Shown: positions 4,726 through 6,938 of the stretch, piece by piece
Layout of the letters: each line of letters opens with the position of its first letter
How positions within the stretch are numbered: the stretch's first letter is position 1
DNA from: Chloroflexota bacterium
GTDB lineage: Bacteria > Chloroflexota > UBA6077
Reading direction: 5' to 3'
Assembly (NCBI GenBank): GCA_021806765.1
Contig: JAJZQR010000285.1
Span: 1 to 6,938 of the forward strand
Length of the DNA stretch: 6,938 nucleotides
The notes under the pieces: generated by a model
What the model saw: only the letters and a program-made list of their open reading frames with translations
Database searches by the model: none
Told to the model about the DNA's origin: nothing
Made by a program: the position numbers and the translations under genes

Positions 4726-6324
4726 CTAAGCCGTCCTTACAGGGCTCGCCGTTGGCAGCGTGAAGTGGAAGACGGTGCCCTTGCCCAGCTCGCTTTCCGC
4801 CCAGACCCGGCCACCGTGTGCCTCCACCAGCTGCTTCACGACGGCAAGCCCCAGCCCTGTACCTCCGCTGGCCCTACTCCTGGACTTATCGACCCGGTAG
4901 AAGCGGTCGAATATGTGGGGCAGGTCCTCTGGGGGTATGCCCGAACCGGTGTCGGCTACACTCACCTGGGCATTGCGGGCTCCCTGGCTCGATCGGCCGG
5001 TCCGCCCGTCAAGTCCCGCCGACACCCGAATGGATCCTCCGCTTGGCGTATACCGCAGGGCGTTGGCAATCAGGTTGCGGAGGACTTGGCCCACCCGGTC
5101 GGGGTCGGCAAGGACCGGCGACAATCCATCCTGGGCGTCGGTCGCTACCTGGACCCCTCGCTCCTCTGCTTGGGTCAGTACCCCAGCCACGGCCCCCTTC
5201 ACCAGCTCCCCCAGGTCCGTCGGCTGGGGATGCAGCTTGAGCTGCCCCGATTCAGCCAAAGACAGGTCCCGTAGGTCGGTGACCAGCCGGGTCAGGAGCG
5301 CCGTCTCCTCCTGCAAGGAGGCGATCCTCTCGGGCGTGGGATCGGCCACCCCGTCGGCGATGGCCTCCAGGTTCCCCTGGATGACGGCGATGGGGGTTTT
5401 CAGTTCGTGGGCTATGTCGGAGAAGAGCCTTCTCCTCTGGTCCTCGGCCTTCGCCAGGCTCGCGGCCATGACGTTGAAGGTGGTGGCGAGGGAGGCCAGC
5501 TCGTCCTTCGAGCGGACCTCTACACGCCCCGAGAAGTCCCCCGAGGCCACCCGACTGGCGGCGAGAGATAGCTGGTTCAGGGGCGAGGTGATGCGGCGGC
5601 TGAGGACAAGACCGAGGAGCACGGCCACCAGAACCGCGAGCCCCCCGGCGATCCAGGTCGCCTGGCCCACGGCTTCCAGGTAGCGCTCCGCGGAGCTGGT
5701 GTTCGCTCCACCGGCGTTTGGTCCAGAAGAGAGAGGCGTGGAGCTGGGAGGAGACGTGGGAGTGGTGGCACCGGGGGAAGCAGGGGGTCGCCCTCCCATC
5801 CAACCACGCCACCCCTGATCGCCCATCATTCCCCATCCGCCCATCGTGCTCCTCTCGTCCGTCGTGTCACAACTATCTGCCGTGTCTCCCTCGTCCATCA
5901 TGTCCCACTGGCCCATCATGCCGGACATACCCGATGTGCTCTCGGCGACGTAGAGGGTTCCGATGGGTTTCCCGCCGGCCTTCAGGGGCACCTGCCGGCC
6001 GGGGACGGGCGTCGGGACGGGGCCGTTAGTGAGCCGGCCGAGGGAGTCGGCGACGACCTTGCCCGAGGGGTCCGCCACGACGAGTCGGGTGCCGGTGGAG
6101 CGGGAGACGGGCATCAGCGTGGCCGTGACGCTTCGCCACCCGCCGATTGCGTACTGCCCGACGATGTAGTCGGCGATCCTCTGGTCCTGGGCGAGGACAC
6201 CCTGTTCCACGTAGCTGCCGAAGGCAGTGGACGTGAGGCGGTTGGCCAGGAAGGCGACGATCATTACCCCCACCAGGGCCACCACAGTGAATGCCGCCAC
6301 AAGCTTGAAGGCCATGCTGCGCAT
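4726..6324 (-). CDS. Two-component sensor histidine kinase (HAMP-HisKA-HATPase) with Met/Trp-rich sensor domain
   Basis: This 532-aa membrane sensor kinase should autophosphorylate a histidine and pass the phosphate to a response regulator. The first membrane helix is about 5-27 and the second about 224-243. They flank an extracytoplasmic domain of roughly 195 residues. HAMP (about 245-295) is followed by the H-box FSDIAHELKTPIAVIQGNLE with His306, the N-box RNLIANALRY (Asn421), DTGSGI (458-463), FDRFYR (472-477) and GGTGLGL (487-493). All catalytic motifs are intact. Residues 133-177 of the sensor domain contain nine Met and four Trp with Gly and Asp, and a Pro/Ser/Thr-rich linker leads to the second helix. 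The ATG at 6324 is chosen because TTGGAG precedes it by about 9 nt. A TTG five codons earlier lacks a site. It follows the SHOCT gene by 37 nt, so an operon is likely. No intact partner regulator is in the window. Confidence 0.95.
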   Translation of the reverse strand: MRSMAFKLVAAFTVVALVGVMIVAFLANRLTSTAFGSYVEQGVLAQDQRIADYIVGQYAIGGWRSVTATLMPVSRSTGTRLVVADPSGKVVADSLGRLTNGPVPTPVPGRQVPLKAGGKPIGTLYVAESTSGMSGMMGQWDMMDEGDTADSCDTTDERSTMGGWGMMGDQGWRGWMGGRPPASPGATTPTSPPSSTPLSSGPNAGGANTSSAERYLEAVGQATWIAGGLAVLVAVLLGLVLSRRITSPLNQLSLAASRVASGDFSGRVEVRSKDELASLATTFNVMAASLAKAEDQRRRLFSDIAHELKTPIAVIQGNLEAIADGVADPTPERIASLQEETALLTRLVTDLRDLSLAESGQLKLHPQPTDLGELVKGAVAGVLTQAEERGVQVATDAQDGLSPVLADPDRVGQVLRNLIANALRYTPSGGSIRVSAGLDGRTGRSSQGARNAQVSVADTGSGIPPEDLPHIFDRFYRVDKSRSRASGGTGLGLAVVKQLVEAHGGRVWAESELGKGTVFHFTLPTASPVRTA

Positions 6325-6361
6325 GAATGCTTTCTCCAAGAGGAGCCGGATGGATCTTAGC

Positions 6362-6721
6362 CTACTCGAGGTCCCGTCTCATCTGGTCGAACTGCGCCCT
6401 GCTGATCTCGCCCCTCGCGTAGCGTTCCCGCAGGACGTCGAGCGCCCGGTTTCCAGCGCCGTGCCCGCCCGGTGTTGTTGTCTCAGGACTGGATCCAAGG
6501 AGGCGGAAAGCGAGGAGCGCGATCCCGCCAATGACGAGGGGCCAGAAGAGGAGCATCGGGATACCCCAGCCGAAGCCGTAGCCTCCCATCATCCCAGGCC
6601 CCATCCAGCTTCCCCAGGGGCCTCCCCAGCCATACCCCATCATCCCGCCGCCGAGCAGCCCGAAGAGCAGGACTGCAAGAACTACCAGACCTATCACTAA
6701 AGCGATGTCCCTTCCCCGCAT
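6362..6721 (-). CDS. SHOCT-domain membrane protein with Gly/Met/Trp-rich loop
   Basis: This 119-aa protein has two membrane helices (about 5-24 and 54-75). Between them is a Gly-rich segment: GGGMMGYGWGGPWGSWMGPG, then MMGGYGFGWG. After a short linker it ends in a SHOCT domain (ALDVLRERYARGEISRAQFDQMRRDLE, 93-119), a short C-terminal two-helix module found on many small bacterial membrane proteins and thought to mediate oligomerisation. The ATG at 6721 is preferred because AAAGGA lies about 8 nt before it. An ATG six codons upstream at 6739 has no such site. The gene lies immediately upstream of the kinase gene. The Met/Gly/Trp loop resembles the kinase sensor patch and the exported protein, suggesting a common extracytoplasmic ligand. 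The function is not established. Confidence 0.88.
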   Translation of the reverse strand: MRGRDIALVIGLVVLAVLLFGLLGGGMMGYGWGGPWGSWMGPGMMGGYGFGWGIPMLLFWPLVIGGIALLAFRLLGSSPETTTPGGHGAGNRALDVLRERYARGEISRAQFDQMRRDLE

Positions 6722-6752
6722 AGAACTGATCCTTTCCATCGAGCTGGGCAGC

Positions 6753-6798
6753 GGACAGGACCGGTCAGGGGCACAACACCACCTGCCGGGTCCTGTCC
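6753..6798. repeat. Perfect 10-bp inverted repeat upstream of the SHOCT gene
   Basis: GGACAGGACC (6753-6762) and GGTCCTGTCC (6789-6798) pair perfectly. In register, CAGG (6766-6769) pairs with CCTG (6782-6785), extending the stem past a 3-nt internal loop. It lies between the stop of the right-hand gene (6822) and the SHOCT start (6721). No T-run follows on the minus strand, so it may be an attenuator, a factor-assisted terminator, an mRNA-stability element or an operator. Confidence 0.5.
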
Positions 6799-6821
6799 TA
6801 CCCGTATCTGTGGCTGCCCCT

Positions 6822-6938
6822 TTAGCTACCGATCTCTTTCTCGCCGATGAAGTCCCCGTGCCAGGTGTGCAGCCAGACCTGGCCGGAATACCCGTTCACG
6901 CTGAGCATCCCCAGGGTCTTCCCGTCCCTGGAGAAGTC
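6822..6938 (-). CDS. C-terminal end of an unrecognised protein (5' end outside window)
   Basis: The minus-strand frame from the window edge encodes 38 residues and stops at a TAA (6824-6822). It begins DFSRDGKTLGMLSVNGYSGQ, continues VWLHTWHGDFIGEKEIGS and then stops. The strand-turn-strand pattern with a Gly turn (VNGYSGQVW) resembles the end of a PepSY-like or small beta-sheet domain, but that is only an impression. Aromatic residues and two His residues (LHTWHG) are prominent. It lies upstream of the SHOCT-kinase pair in the same orientation, separated by a hairpin, and may belong to the same envelope-stress or metal cluster. Confidence 0.65.
   Translation of the reverse strand, partial: DFSRDGKTLGMLSVNGYSGQVWLHTWHGDFIGEKEIGS

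Noticed and set aside
4913..5683. 256-codon plus-strand frame opposite the histidine kinase
   Set aside because: It is a Ser/Arg/Thr-rich shadow of the kinase coding sequence, without recognisable motifs.
6325..6339. TTG start five codons upstream in the kinase gene
   Set aside because: No ribosome-binding site precedes it, and the TTG itself forms part of the TTGGAG motif serving the ATG at 6324.

Overview
The window is G+C-rich bacterial DNA with clear Shine-Dalgarno sequences and some GTG starts. Nearly all genes read on the minus strand. The gene families suggest a high-G+C lineage such as Actinomycetota or Chloroflexota, but no marker settles the phylum. No rRNA, tRNA, CRISPR array or intact insertion sequence was seen.

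Read in the direction of transcription (right to left), the right half is an envelope-signalling cluster. It starts with the C-terminal end of an unrecognised protein (6822-6938). A SHOCT-domain membrane protein (6362-6721) and a two-component histidine kinase (4726-6324) follow. After them comes a small exported Gly/Tyr/Trp/Met-rich protein (4334-4564) behind its own regulatory region. That region carries TTCACA repeats spaced 11 and 22 bp apart, the pattern of OmpR/PhoP-type response-regulator sites. The kinase sensor domain, the SHOCT protein and the exported protein all carry Met-Met/Gly/Trp/Tyr-rich stretches, which suggests a shared extracytoplasmic ligand, possibly a soft metal such as copper. 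No intact response regulator lies in the window.

The middle (about 3674-4250) looks like a junction of broken genes. The first 34 codons of a response regulator on the plus strand run into the C-terminal end of a probable P-type cation ATPase on the minus strand. A 14-bp perfect hairpin at 4244-4289 probably ends the right-hand transcript.

The left half is a probable minus-strand operon driven by a promoter with a perfect TATAAT at 3640-3645. A dyad over its -35 element is a candidate BlaI operator. The order is: an unrecognised 98-aa protein, a BlaI/MecI-type repressor, an M56 (BlaR1/MecR1-type) membrane metallopeptidase whose ATG overlaps the repressor stop, a small membrane-anchored protein gene with an apparent 1-nt frameshift, and a MacB/FtsX-type ABC permease whose ribosome-binding site overlaps the stop of that frameshifted gene. 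No beta-lactamase is present, so the BlaI-M56 pair may control the permease unit. At the extreme left the tail of an unidentified plus-strand gene converges on the permease.
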